Origin: Armigeres subalbatus
Lineage: Eukaryota > Arthropoda > Insecta > Diptera > Culicidae
Length of the DNA stretch: 64,000 bases
Assembly (NCBI RefSeq): GCF_024139115.2
Contig: NC_085140.1
Coordinates: 338,582,966 to 338,646,965 of the forward strand
Direction of reading: 5' to 3'
A model generated the notes under the pieces. The model was not told the DNA's origin and ran no database searches. It saw only the letters and a program-made list of their open reading frames with translations. Each line of letters opens with the position of its first letter. Within the stretch, counting starts at the first letter, position 1. Both the position numbers and the translations under genes were made by a program. This document shows, piece by piece, positions 13,301-23,586 of the stretch.

Positions 13301-16300
13301 GGAGGGAAATCCCTATTGAACGTATATCCGAAACAGTTATTAGGTCGAAAAGTAAATAAATGTAGTTTGGCCGAAAACGATGTATAGCTGAAAGAGTTTT
13401 CGGCCAAACGACCGTTTCGGCCAGACAATCTGTTAGACGACTTTTTCGGCCAAATTACCAGTTTAGCCGTCTGTCGTTTTCGGCCAAAAGAATTAGCCTT
13501 GAAAAAAAAATGTCTTATGGACAATACAAAGAAATTCCTTGAAAATTCCGAGCAATTTCACGTTGAAAACAAAATTTTTTTTTTGGTTGTGATCTACACT
13601 TTGACCAATCTTCCTCAAAAGCTTTGAAGAATTTTCAGTGAAAATGCTTAGGTAATCTAGATTAACTAAGCATCCCTTCTACAAATCAGAAGCTCCCACA
13701 ATTACGAAGGATTTTTTGTGTAAATTCGAGGAATTCTCAACAGGAACTTTCCACGGATATTTTTTGTAGAAATTTGGAACAACTTCCAGTGAAAATTCAG
13801 AGGAGGCTGTTTACCATGTTTGCTCTCTGTCTGGTGTAATGGTGTAAGCTTGTGATCGGTGTTTCAAAATGTGCGGTGATGGCCTTCCACCGTCCCAAGA
13901 GTTCGATAATTTTGACTTGACTTCCAAGTCGATAACTGCTGCTGCGCGCCGCCGTTTACAATTTGTCACGCCACTTATCTATAATTTCCCACGCCGATTC
14001 AAATTTGAAGAAATCCGTAAAGTTTCCTGATTGATCCCTACCACATCTCGTTGTAACACCAGAGAATTTTTCGTAAAAATACCAATGATTATCTTGAGAG
14101 TTTAATTCAATTTCTAATTGAAATTTCTAAAAAGTAGAGGGTTATATCAAAGATACGACCGCATATTGAACGTAGAATTTACGTAATTATGTAGTGCGAT
14201 ACTGGATGCAAAATTTGACCCTCAACATTTTATGCATGTTCATGCCGGATGGCTAATAGCCGAAATGTAGGCAATTTACTCTTTAAGTGCAATTTCAACA
14301 TTGGCTGGCGAAATTCAAATTTCAATAGCTAATCAATAGCTAAATGCAATGAATCAATTGTTTACAATAGTTGTATAGAATCTTAGAGAGAGTTTATTGA
14401 TCGACTCATACAAAAAGTTATTGGCGCGTACTTCCTGATCTTTTCGTGACGGCCTCAAATTTGACACTTTGGAATGACCCCCCTCTATCTTACCGAAGGA
14501 CGTAATTCTACGTCAAAACTCTCCGTAAAAACTAAGAAAAAACTCGCGTAAAGTTCCGAGATTTTTTTTTTAAAGTTCGAGAATTCTTTGGAATTACCAA
14601 GTGGAGCTCTTTGGATTTCCCAACGGAAATTGTTTGACCTTTCATCAAAAAAACTTCGGATTTTACATGAGAATCTCATCAGGATATTGTTGTTGAAGTC
14701 ATCAGAAGTTGTTCTAAATTTCTACAGAAAAATATTCTGAATATCCGCGGAAAGTTTCTGTTGAGTACTCTTCAAAATTTACACAGAATATCTTTCATAA
14801 TTGTACGATATTGTGATTGGAAGATGCTTTAACGTTGATTTTCTCAATGCAGATTAATTTGACTAGGTTGGCATAGCCAACGTTAAAACAGACAATTCTT
14901 CGAAAAAATCACGGGAGACTCCCTGGAATTTTCAAAAATTCTTCAAAGCTCCCGCGTAAGATTATTCAAAATTATTCACATCAACGGAAAATAGCTCAAA
15001 CTTGATTAAGGATTTTTCTTTGAATTTCTACAAAAAATTCTTTGTATGGTCCATAAGAAATTCGATTGGCCGAAAGCACCAGACGGGCGAACTGGTAATT
15101 TGCCTGCAAAAGCCGTTCGCCCTAATAAGCCCTCTGACCGAAATGATAGTTTGGTCACAGAACTACCGTCATACGCATATTTGTCGAAGTCATTAGACAA
15201 AAATGCTATTTGGCATACGGCATTTGGCATAATATCAATTACTGAATGAGGCGCATGCACCACAATTCGAATCAGCTTACTTGAATAGTTTACCACAGAA
15301 GTTTAAGGTGAACGGATTGAATCCTATAGGTAAAACATCAATAACTCACCAATCCAATCGTGGAATAGCTCAGATTCGTCTCCGAAATGGTGGTAGACAT
15401 AACCGACAGTTCCATATCGGTCCGATTGAACACTGCCATGATGTCGCTGCCCATCGTGGTGTCGTTTCCGATGCCCGTTGCCTTCGTTGCCATTTCGATG
15501 GCTTCCAGTTCGGAGTCGTCTGCGCTGGAACTGTAAGCAGCTTTGAGTATTTCCATTTCGTACTGCTCTTTCGGCGATTGATCGTTCAATGCTTCACTCC
15601 GTTCCGAAATGAGCATGCTGATGGATTCCAGACTCTTCGAGTGGTCGAGGGTGTCCCGCAGGGTTGTGGATGCTACCGGAGCTTCGTCGCTGATTTGTGT
15701 TTCGATGCTGGTCGAGCTGTGAGCAGGCTCGATTCGGATTTCGATTTTGTTTGCGGCTTCCGTGGAGTTCGATAGTAGTTGTTGCTTTTGGCGAAGGCTT
15801 TCCTCGAACGAGGGAAGGTACTCCTCTGGCATGGGTGGATTCGTGTTGTGGCTGTCCGACAGGCTGAGCGATTTGGAATCGAGCAGTTGCGATTGTGATT
15901 CGCTTGATTGGGTTTTACCGGTGGGACTTTCTTCCGGGCTGGTGGAGCTAAGCGGGCCGGTCGATGAGGAGGATGTTGTAGTGGCTATCGATATTGAGCT
16001 TTTCTCCGGTGTTGATTGAGTTGAATCAGGAGGATGCTGGTTGGACGGCAGCTTAGAGTCATTAGATCGTTCAAAGTCTTCGCTATAGTTGGAATTTCCG
16101 GAAGCGTTGGCAACGATTGAGGGAACCGGAGTGGTTTGGGTCATTTCGTCGCGGATTTTAATCCGCTCCATTGGTACGGAATCTACAGGCTTCTTCAGGG
16201 CGGAATAAAGTTGCTGATTAACTTCGATCACTTGTGTAAGGCTGCGATTGAAGGCTTCAAGCATCTTTTGGTACTCGAGTTCCTTTATTGTCTTTTCCGT

Positions 16301-18625
16301 AGGTTTCTGCAAAAAGTGTTGCTGCTTTTCTGAGGTGTTAAGACTGAGTTGGCTTTGGCGCAAATTTTCCGGATGAACGTTGCGGTTGTTGAAGGAGACT
16401 CGGTCGGGTATTAGTTCCGCGTTGGGCATGTGGTCCCCACGGTGAACGTTGATGCTCCGATCGAACGCTGAGCTATTGGCGGTAATCTTGAGGTTCGATA
16501 TGCGATCTACAGAAAGGGGGCTTATTGGACCCGTTAGTTCTGGGCGAATAGATTCCCGAGTAGCCGCATGAGTGGTGTCAAATTTAGTGCTACTCAATGG
16601 TGGCAGTGGTAAGGCAAAGTCCGACTTAATAGAGCTTATCTCCGAGGTAGTATTAGAGTCTGAGTGATGAAGTAAAACTGACGAAATATTCTGTTCGATT
16701 TCGGATGATGGCTTGTTAACGTAAGGCACAGATTTCAGCGTTTCCAAATAATCAATACACTTTTGACTGTTTGTAGTTTTGGAACGCCTTGGAACAGTCT
16801 CTTCAATTTTCTTAGGAATGATTGATTCATTGGGGCGCGCAGTTTGATTCGGATTCATGCCACGAATCGCTTCCAGCTTTTTTCGAACGGCCATTATAAA
16901 TGGGTAGGGATCCGGCTGCAGCAAAGTGTGCTTCAACCACGGAGGTACTGGTCTGAATTCTTTCTTGTCTGGTGGTGGAGTTACTTGAAGTGGTTTCATA
17001 GTTGAGTCGGGCACAAGCGTTATTTCCGGAACCTTCAGCTTAAGCTCTTCTTCCAAAACAGATACACGCTTCTCGGGTGAGATCTCAATTGATTCGTCTC
17101 GATCCTGTTCAAGGTGCTTTGATGGACTTTTTACTGCAGGCTGTTGAGCTGGATTCGGTGGAGTTTTTAATCTCAACGGACTCATCATGACCTCTTCCAG
17201 TGCAACTTCGTCAGGTTTCCGCATGATTCCCATCTTTTCAGTAAGATTTGCTTTCAGCAAAGAAGACCTTCGTTTGGACTCTTTACTGTTTACTGAAGAC
17301 TTACCGGAATCCGACTTGGCCGTATTCGGAGCTGGAGCTGGTTGGAGTGAAGAAGTCGAAACACTTTTTCTCAACGGCTTTACGGGAGGCGTTTTACTTC
17401 GTTCTGCAACTTTTACAGGAGCAGCACCGGATTTTTGACTACCTGTTCCGGAAGCCGAAAGCGATCGTTTACGAGCTTTCTGCACATTTTTTGACACGAG
17501 CACCTGCGTATTTTTCTTGAGATCGTCTAGTCGCTTCTTGATCAATTCCTTTTTGTTGGTTTGTGGACCCAATGCTTTCTTGTCCTGCTTACGCTTCGCC
17601 TGTTGCTCTTTAATAAACTCTCGGGCTTTTTGAGGGTCGTATGATTTTTCTTTTTCTTTCTTGGGTTCCGAAGTTGATTTTCTGCTGTCCGTCGTTTTCG
17701 GACGCGACGGACGCTTCTGTACGATCGGCTCCACTAACTCTTTAGGCATATCTGAAGGTTTCGATTCTTCCGACATTTGTCCAATTTCCGACGCAGTTAC
17801 AGACTTTGTAGAACTTGGCTTATCAGAGTTGCTGTTACTATTGCTGGCATTTTTGGTAGAACTGTCAGATTTGTTGTTTTCAGTGATATTCTTCTGAATC
17901 GAGTCACCACTGCTCATGCTCGTTGCCTTAGAAATTTCAAAGGCCGCCTAGAAGAAAAATTGCAAAGAATCAATTTGCATTTATAAAATCAGGAGCATCT
18001 CCTCTTTAATAAAACTATACCTTGGTCACATTCTCCTTCTGGATACTTTCTAGTAAATAATTCTGAAATTCACTACTCGCTTGATTTCTTTCGTTCTTTT
18101 TTGCTTCGAATTCCTCCTTGAGTCGACTGGAGCTTGTCTGCGGAAGGGGAAGAATTCTGTATCCCTCCCCTTGAGTTGCAGGTTTAGCTTCATCCTCCAC
18201 ACTTAATGAGTGTTTGTGATGTTGCAAAACATGACCATTTTCAGTTATGGCAGCCGAGGAGGTAAACGTTTGAATAGACTTGATAACCATCGACGGTGGT
18301 TTACGCTTCGGACTTGTTGGCGGATCTTTGAGCACAAGCTTTGTGATTTGCATTGTTCCTTTTTTTCGAGGCGATCCCGGTTGAATCGAATCTGTGCTGC
18401 GTTCACGAATGATTTGAACTGAAATATAAGAAACAAGAGTTGATTACATTTTAACATTTTGGTAAGCATTGTTGAATTAAAATACACCCTTTAACAGCCC
18501 TGCAATTGAATCAAAACTCCACATAGATACCAACCTGCACTTCTCCGAATTGGGACTTCGTCCAGTGAGCGTATTGAATAAGTAGCTGAATTACGGCTAT
18601 CATGACTCTCGGAATCAGTTGACAT
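1879..18625 (-). CDS. cep350-like: CEP350-like centrosome-associated protein (six coding exons)
   Basis: The only clear host gene. Coding exons on the minus strand: 18535-18625, 18021-18418, 15350-17947, 4760-4986, 4367-4699 and 1879-4306. All introns have GT..AG ends and phases agree, giving 2,024 codons. The start ATG at 18625 sits in an AACC-ATG context. Family evidence: a YDPQKAREF motif near residue 266, a conserved block near residues 1053-1105 containing QLAWLELQKQR and KKQRAILMRLEKE, which resembles the CEP350/CAP350 signature, a coiled coil near 1217-1262, and a C-terminal segment near 1948-2005 (QVDEILAQEMFDEEARW) like the CEP350 tail. Known for the family: CEP350 acts at centrioles and anchors microtubules. 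Odd points: no CAP-Gly domain is visible, although vertebrate CEP350 has one, and intron 3 is 10.4 kb and full of retroelements. The rest is low-complexity Ser/Thr-rich sequence. Confidence 0.85.
4367..4699 (-). CDS. cep350-like exon 5
   Basis: Follows a 60-nt intron (4700-4759) with acceptor TTTGTTTCAG and ends at donor AAA|GTGGGT. Encodes a Ser/Thr/Pro-rich linker (KFTPDVSSRS ... LQPSDSLE). Phase 2 at its end. Confidence 0.75.
4760..4986 (-). CDS. cep350-like exon 4, conserved CEP350 block
   Basis: Starts after acceptor GTTCGTTACAG in phase 0 and ends at donor CAA|GTATGT. Encodes the helical block LKEKALLNRTKGQLAWLE through KKQRAILMRLEKERADL, the strongest match to the CEP350 family. Confidence 0.8.
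5125..5336. mobile_element. MITE, family 1 copy A (terminal CAGACAAACAGAC repeats)
   Basis: Bounded by inverted ends CAGACAAACAGACATAACAC (from 5126) and its near-complement ending GTTTGTCTGT at 5336. About 212 bp, no coding capacity. It shares its interior (GTTAGTTGGGCAAA, CAAACGTCAAACT) with copy C at 54082, which is in the opposite orientation. It lies in intron 3 of the cep350-like gene. Confidence 0.75.
5337..6012. other. Intronic AT-rich DNA
   Basis: No gene seen. The final ten bases (CAATATAGTT, 6003-6012) are the left target-site duplication of the element that follows; a second CAATATAGTT lies just upstream at about 5985. Confidence 0.4.
6013..7128 (+). pseudogene. ORF2 part 1: endonuclease domain
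   Basis: The frame is open from the truncated 5' end. Endonuclease motifs in order: YYQNVGGINS (near 6339), TETWLNN (near 6424), ILGDFNLS (near 6763), DLLFIS (near 6940) and a final HHPP motif (near 7022). In this motif the residue before the His pair region reads VRHH, where an Asp is usual, so catalysis may be lost. The frame ends at 7128 because of a one-base deletion near 7109. The downstream frame resumes directly. Confidence 0.75.
7125..9200 (+). pseudogene. ORF2 part 2: reverse transcriptase and C-terminal domain
   Basis: 691 codons uninterrupted. Visible RT motifs: STGCGPDGIPS (near 7724), NYRGIAALC (near 7904), YTDLSAAFDKMNH (near 8108), SGVPQGSHLGP (near 8280) and the catalytic box YADDLKLY (near 8374). 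Thumb region VKDLGVLVD near 8590. The protein ends without an RNase H domain. Because the ATG at 7125 overlaps the stop of the upstream frame, this looks like two ORFs, but the protein continuity points to one broken ORF2. Confidence 0.8.
9296..9540. repeat. Purine-rich low-complexity stretch
   Basis: A/G-dominated (GAAGAAAG-type) sequence centred on 9340-9450. The open frame across it encodes only Lys/Glu/Arg and is a by-product of composition. Confidence 0.5.
9541..12315 (+). mobile_element. Decayed RTE-clade retrotransposon
   Basis: A long RTE copy with many stops and frameshifts. Order: GC-rich 5' region (9541-9900), endonuclease remnants (GTWNCKSL-like near 10070, VALQEV near 10156), RT N-terminus with AGKDGIGDELIKM (near 10925), FERSPSLMPP/KVISQIIFRRLSP (near 11100-11165), QVGFVDGRSTTDQIFTVRQ (near 11198), FVDFKASYDSIDR (near 11300), FADDM near 11597, and a C-terminal EEFVYLGSLLT (near 11752) to RWADQVQNDLA. 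Between the FADDM box and the following KRLKRET segment about 15-20 expected residues are missing, an internal deletion. The 3' end is near AAATAAATGAATG. Lies in cep350-like intron 3. Confidence 0.8.
12473..13150 (+). mobile_element. Feilai-like tRNA-derived SINE, split by an insertion
   Basis: A tRNA-like 5' part (CGGTAAGACGCGCGGCTAC, then GGGTGGCTGGGTTGGATTCC resembling a B box), a body with CAATTTTCGGATTGGAAATT and AATGCAAAAATGGTAAC, and a GAAGAAGAAGG tail at 13138-13150. The body breaks at 12721 and resumes at 13131, with a duplicated GATGTAA on each side. The intact body matches the second copy at 55488. Confidence 0.85.
12722..13122. mobile_element. hAT-like non-autonomous element with CCCGAACCCG repeats
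   Basis: Inserted in the SINE. Flanks AGATGTAA (12714-12721) and GGATGTAA (13123-13130) form an 8-bp duplication with one mismatch, and ends TAGAGATGGTCGGGTT and GGGTTCTCTA are imperfect inverted repeats. The interior is dominated by CCCGACCCGAACCC motifs on the plus strand. No transposase. An 8-bp duplication and TAGAG-type ends suggest hAT; the superfamily is inferred. Confidence 0.7.
13151..15349. other. Intronic DNA with degenerate repeats
   Basis: No gene. Two patches of CGGCCAAA/GGCCGAAA-type repeats (13370-13500 and 15055-15140) resemble each other. Between them lie degenerate GAATTCTC/TTTCCA-type motifs (13530-13800, 14500-15000). The rest has no recognised content. Confidence 0.4.
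15350..17947 (-). CDS. cep350-like exon 3 (large)
   Basis: A single 2,598-base exon from acceptor TTCTTCTAG|GCG to donor TTG|GTGAGT, phase 0 at both ends. It encodes a Ser/Lys-rich region, the YDPQKAREFIKEQQ motif, and long acidic Ser/Thr-rich disordered stretches. Confidence 0.85.
18021..18418 (-). CDS. cep350-like exon 2
   Basis: Follows acceptor TATATTTCAG and ends at donor AAG|GTATAG. It adds 398 bases and ends in phase 0. Content includes VQIIRERSTDS, PPTSPKRKPPS and a charged helical end. Proline/serine-rich motifs suggest a disordered region. Confidence 0.75.
18535..18625 (-). CDS. cep350-like exon 1 (coding part)
   Basis: Thirty codons plus one base, starting MSTDSESHD and ending before donor GTTGGT at 18534. 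The split codon G|TT joins the next exon. An upstream out-of-frame ATG lies 14 bases before this start. Confidence 0.75.
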
Positions 18626-19252
18626 GGTTCCCCTCGCATTAATTTTCTGTCAAAAACGTTAAATCAGAACCGCATTCCTTCTCGTCCTCAAAGATTGATC
18701 CGACTCAAGAACACAACCACCAAGAAGAAAATCTTGCTGTGATTTGATTCCGGGAACCGTGCAGACATTCCACCACTTTGCATGCTAGATTTCCGTGCTG
18801 AACTACATGAATTCCGAAAATGTTTTATCACTTTCACCTTCTGCGATAGGCGAACTATACAATTCACATTATTAGATAGCAGATTATTACGGTAAAAGCA
18901 CTTTTTAACCAATAATATAAATTCACTTTCTCGACCTTGTTACCGGCCACGAACGCGTTTTTCTTCTGTTTGTGCTCGACTCGTTTCCCAACAACCGTTG
19001 GTTTTGTGTTGAATGTCGAACAGAACGAGGAAGGGAAAGAGGGGATGTATCAAAACAAGTTTTATTTTTTGACGTTCTCTTTTGGTCGTCTCGCACGTCG
19101 TAGCCGTTCGTCAAATCAAAAGCAACGCGTCGCTGCATTACTTGTTTCGTTGTGGTTGCTGTCTTGGCTATAGGCAGTTACAACTTGATAACGCATAACG
19201 CTTGCCATGTGCGTTTCGGCGATTTCAAAAGGATTGGCACGAGCCACAGTCG
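18626..19252 (-). promoter_or_regulatory. Probable 5' UTR and promoter region of the cep350-like gene
   Basis: On the minus strand, a possible acceptor TTTTTGACAG lies just before the coding exon (about 18649), and a possible donor GGCCG|GTAACA at 18943, which would make a non-coding first exon upstream of 18944. The region 18945-19200 would then hold the promoter. This is inference from splice-like motifs only. Confidence 0.3.
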
Positions 19253-20403
19253 GTTTTTTTTACTAATTTTATTTGCTAATTATCTAATACATGCATTCAT
19301 CTCGTAGACTAGGTGTTCCGTGTTTTCTTAACACTATCATCCTTATTTCCTATGTTACGTTTTTAGTTATTATTAATACATTTCAATTGCCTCTGGCAGT
19401 TCGGATTTTTCCTCTGGTTGAATTGAACCATGTAGGAATTACAATGTTTTCTACTTAAACTAAACTTAACCTAATTTATACTAAGGGTACAAGGAGCTAA
19501 TCGTGGCAATAGAAGATTGCAACGATTTTTGTCTAAAATTGGAAATTATTTTGTTGGACATTTGTTGCAATGTCTCAATATTAGAAATTCTATGAAGTTC
19601 ATTGGTACTCTACCACGGAGGCAACTTCAGAATCATTCAACTAGTCCATATTGGCACAGCATACAACATGGCAGGTCTAAAAAATTGTTTGTAAATCAAA
19701 AGTTTGTTCTTAAGACAAAGTTTTGATGTTCTGTTTATAAGTGGATATAGACACTTAATATATTTGTTACATTTGGCTTGAAGGCCATCAATGTGATTTT
19801 TAAAAGTTAATTTTTGATCTAGCAGAAGTCCTAAATATTTAGCTTTGCTAGACCAATTAATTGAAACCCCATTCATAGTGACAATATGTCTGCTAGAAGG
19901 TTTCAAATAAGAAGCTCTCGGCTTAGGTGGGTAAATTATAAGCTGAGTTTTGGAAGCATTCAGGAAATTTTCCATTTTGCGAGTAAATGAAGAAAATATC
20001 CAACCTTTTTTGCAATCTACTTCAAATGGCACGAAGGCTTCGCCCTTTGGCTGAAAGGCCCGTGTCATTTGCAAACAAAGATGTTTGACACCCTAGTCAT
20101 CGGGTAAGTCAGAAGTAAAAATGTTATACAATATGGGCCCCAGTATGCTGCCTTGGGGGACACCAGCCCTTACAGGTAATTTATCAGATTTGGAATTCTG
20201 ATAGTTTACCTGAAGTGAGCGATCTGATAAATAATTTTGGATCAGTTTAATAATGTACAGAGGAAAATTAAAATTAATCAATTTTGCAATCAAACCTTCA
20301 TGCCAAACACTGTCAAATGCTTTCTCTATATCAAGAAGAGCAACTCCAGTCGAATATCCTTCAGATTTGTTGAGCCGAATTAAATTCGTAACTCTTAATA
20401 ACT
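19253..20403 (-). pseudogene. JuanA-like ORF2 RT core, thumb and 3' UTR
   Basis: Reads ELLRVTNLIRLNKSEGYSTG, LLDIEKAFDSVWHEGL near 20330, RAGVPQGSILGPILYN near 20170, and then, after a frameshift near 20095, the catalytic box reads FAND where FADD is expected. NASKTQLIIYPPKPR (near 19950), KYLGLLLDQKLTF (near 19830) and the YAVPIWTS end (near 19640) follow. The 3' UTR runs to a short A run at 19253. The changed catalytic Asp and frameshifts make it inactive. Confidence 0.75.
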
Positions 20404-20514
20404 CGTCGAAATTAATTTATTGGCTTTTTCGGTGATAATTATTAATAATTATCACCAAAAAAGCCAATAAATTAATTTCGATAAAATCACGCGGTGATCA
20501 AAGCTTTCCTAATT
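20404..20514. mobile_element. 111-bp hairpin insertion in JuanA-like RT
   Basis: Nearly perfect inverted repeat with arms 20407-20442 and 20445-20480 (loop of 2 bases). The insertion is flanked by a 13-bp duplication ACTCTTAATAACT (20391-20403 and 20515-20527). No coding content. Confidence 0.7.
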
Positions 20515-20683
20515 ACTCTTAATAACTGATGGGTGGATGAATGCCCATGGCGAAAATCAAATTGCTCATCAGCAAAAATAGAATTGTCATTAATATGAAC
20601 CATCATTCTATTTAAAATAATCTTTTCAAACAGTTTGCTTATTGAAGAAAGCAAACTGATTGGGCGATAACTAGAAGCCTCAG
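20515..20683 (-). pseudogene. JuanA-like ORF2, RT segment 2
   Basis: Reads SSYRPISLLSSISKLFEKII, then FADEQFDFRHGHSSTHQLLRV. Continues the RT from the part at 25323 after the LOA element. Its left border is a 13-bp duplicate of the hairpin insertion. Confidence 0.75.
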
Positions 20684-21269
20684 ACGGCTGCTCGGCCACA
20701 TTGATATTTGACATAAAATCAATGTAAACTTCTCTCCCCGAACATCCAAGATAGCTGTGTGGTGTCGGCAACCAGTTATCTGGCTAAGAATAACTCTACG
20801 GATTGCCTGTTCCGGTGGTATTTATAAGTCCACCATACAGGTGACCCCAAATTCTTGGTGTGATGCGGCTTTATGCTTACCGTGCCTACGAATGAATGGT
20901 TAGCGGGGTCTAACACGACCCTAACCGCTACCGGAGCCTGTGAAGCAACAGGGCAGGCTTCACCGTATCTAGCACTTACTGCGCTAAAAGGAGCTATGGC
21001 GTAGTTGACTTTTTGCTTCTCCGCAATCATCGGCTACTCTTATTCAATCTCAACTTGAGGTTAAATAAGGGTGGGATTATGAGCATGTTTGTATTTAGTT
21101 TTTCAACAAATTGTCGCCTATATGGATTCGCTTTATGCGTTATACACATTGTACTCTGTGTTTCGTCTTTGACTTTCTTGATAAGATACCAATTTGGTTT
21201 CATCGTTGCTGTTCACATAAATGTTGAAGTTGTGGAGTATATTATCCTAATTTGCAATGGCTATAGTTA

Positions 21270-22152
21270 TGATAGCTCAAATTAATCTTCACCATAAAAG
21301 AACGGCAACGAAAAATCTTTGTAGACTTATGCAAAATGGCAAATCTCAAGTGGCTTTGGTGCAGAAACCTTATTTTCGCAAGGGTAGCTTCTACCTAGGT
21401 AACCTAACCCGGTTTCAGTAAAGAAATGGCAAACTCTCGATCAATGCCGCGTGCATGTGTGCTTGTTTACAACGCTATTGTTGCAACACTTATCTCTAAA
21501 CTAACAACCAGTGATGTATGTGTTGTCACAATTGATGCAACTGGCGGAACACCCGTCAGGAAATACGTATATCGTTCGGTATATTTACCCCATGATGAAC
21601 CATCCCCTACGGATGCTATCAATCGAGTTGTCATATATTGCACTTCAAAAGGTCTTTCGCTAATTGTCGGCAGTGATGCTAATGCTCATCACATCATCTG
21701 GGGTAGCTCGGATATCAATCTGAGAGGCTCCAGCTTGATGGAATACTTAAGTAGTACCGAGCTTAGTTTACTTAACATAGGCAATCGCCCAACCTTTATG
21801 GTATCTAATAGAGCAGAGGCGTTCCAATAGAATCAGTCACGAGTTGACGAATTGGCATGTGTCAGATGAGGAATCGATATCTGACCATCGCTACATCTAC
21901 TTTGATCATTTGAATGTTACTTCGCAGACCTTGCGTTTTAGAAATCCTCGTTCAACAAACTGGGATCTTTACACAGAGTTGCTCAATACCAAATTTCATG
22001 GATTTCTACCTTCCATGGAAACTCCTACCGACTTGGATGATGCAGTTGATACTATAACGTTGCACATCGTGGAAGCTTTCAAAGAAGCTTTGCCCTTTGC
22101 GTTCTGTAAAAACCTCAAGAGAAACCCCTTGGTGGAATTCCGATTTGGCTAA
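21270..22152 (+). pseudogene. LOA-like ORF2 endonuclease domain
   Basis: Motifs: INLHHKRTATKNL (near 21283), SVYLPHDEPSPTDAINRV (near 21576), the catalytic LIVGSDANAHHIIWGSSDIN segment (near 21660), and ISDHRYIYFD (near 21877). Stops near 21420 and 21828 and a frameshift near 22120 disrupt it. Confidence 0.75.
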
Positions 22153-23556
22153 GCTAAGGAAGCAATGTAGAAGGAGTTGGAACAGACGCCATTCAGCAGG
22201 GACGGATTCTTTCAAGTTGGCTCGCAAAGCTTACAAGAAGGCTCTACGATCTGCTGAACGATCCGGCTGGAAAAACCTTTGTGCAAATGTTTCCAATTTG
22301 AGTGAAGCCAGTCGATTGAATAAAATTCTTGCGAGATCCAAGGATTTCCAAGTTGGCGAAATTCGCAAGCCAAATGGCGACTACACTTCTTCTGATGAAG
22401 AATCGTTAGAGCACTTATTTGATACGCACTTCCCTGGATGTGTCGATATAACATCTTCGGATGATCCTGATGTCTTTTCATGTAGCTATGGGTCTTGGGC
22501 TCAAGCACGTAGAATCATAACTACTGAATCGATTCAATGGGCACTTAACAGTTTTGCTCCCTACAAATCTCCAGGGGAGGATGGGATTTATCCCGTTCTA
22601 CTTCAGAGAGGTTTTGAGCATATCAAACATGTTTTGAAAAAGCTTTTAGTATGCAGTTTTGCTACTGGGTATATTCCCATATCCTGGCGGGATGTCACTG
22701 TAAAGTTTATCCCAAAAGGAGGACGTGCTTCGTATGAAGAAGCAAAGAGTTTTAGACCCATCAGTCTGACCTCATTTCTTCTGAAATGCTTAGAACGTAT
22801 TATCGATCATCACATTCGTGATGACTGTTTGGCAAACATGCCTCTTCATGTTAATCAACATGCTTACCAATCTGGAAAGTCCACCGTGACTCTTCTACAC
22901 AAGGTTGTGTACGATATCGAGAAAGCATTCGCTCAAAAGCAATCGTGCTTGGGTGCTTTCTTAGATATTGAAGGTGCTTTCGACAACGTGTCTTTCGATG
23001 CAATATTGGAAGCCGCACGTTGTCATGGGCTACCTAATATTATTACCAAATGGATTCACCAGATGCTTAAAACCGACATCTCTACTCGACATTACGTCAA
23101 GCAGCGATTAGGAAATTAAGTGTCTGCGGATGCCCTCAAGGGGGAGTATTATCTCCACTTTTGTGGAATCTCGTTGCAGATACGCTATTGAGGTTACTCA
23201 ATAATGGCGGTTTTCCTACCTATGGATTTGCCGACGACTATCTTACATTGATAGTGGGTTTGTGCATTACTACCTTATTCGACCTGATGCAAAATGCTCT
23301 TCAGGTAGTTGAAAGTTGGTGTCGCCAATATGGCTTTTCGGTCAATCCGAATAAAACATCTATTGTTCTTTTCACGGAAAAACGTAATCGTAATGGTATT
23401 CGTCCATTACATCTTTTTGGTTCTGAAATCAATGAAACTGATCAAGTAAAGTACGTGGGTCTAATTTTGGATTCAAAGCTTTCCTGGACTCCTAACATTG
23501 AGTTCAGAATCAAAAACGTGTATAACTTTCGGCCAATGCCGACGAACCTTTGGTAA
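22097..23556 (+). pseudogene. LOA-like ORF2 reverse transcriptase
   Basis: Reads SRETPWWNSDLAKLRKQC, then FAPYKSPGEDGIYPVLLQ (RT motif 1, near 22551), FRPISLTSFLLKCLERI (near 22753), FLDIEGAFDNVSFD (near 22959), a stop at 23117, a VSADALKG segment where the CPQGG motif should be read in another frame, and FADDYLTL (near 23227), the catalytic box. QVKYVGLILDSKLSW follows near 23446. A frameshift near 23545 leads into the next segment. Confidence 0.8.
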
Positions 23557-23586
23557 AACTTGGGGTCTTAAACCCAAATATATCAA

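Noticed and set aside
4987..15349. Extra cep350-like exons inside intron 3
   Set aside because: Exons 3 and 4 join in phase 0 without them, and all open frames in the interval belong to transposable elements.
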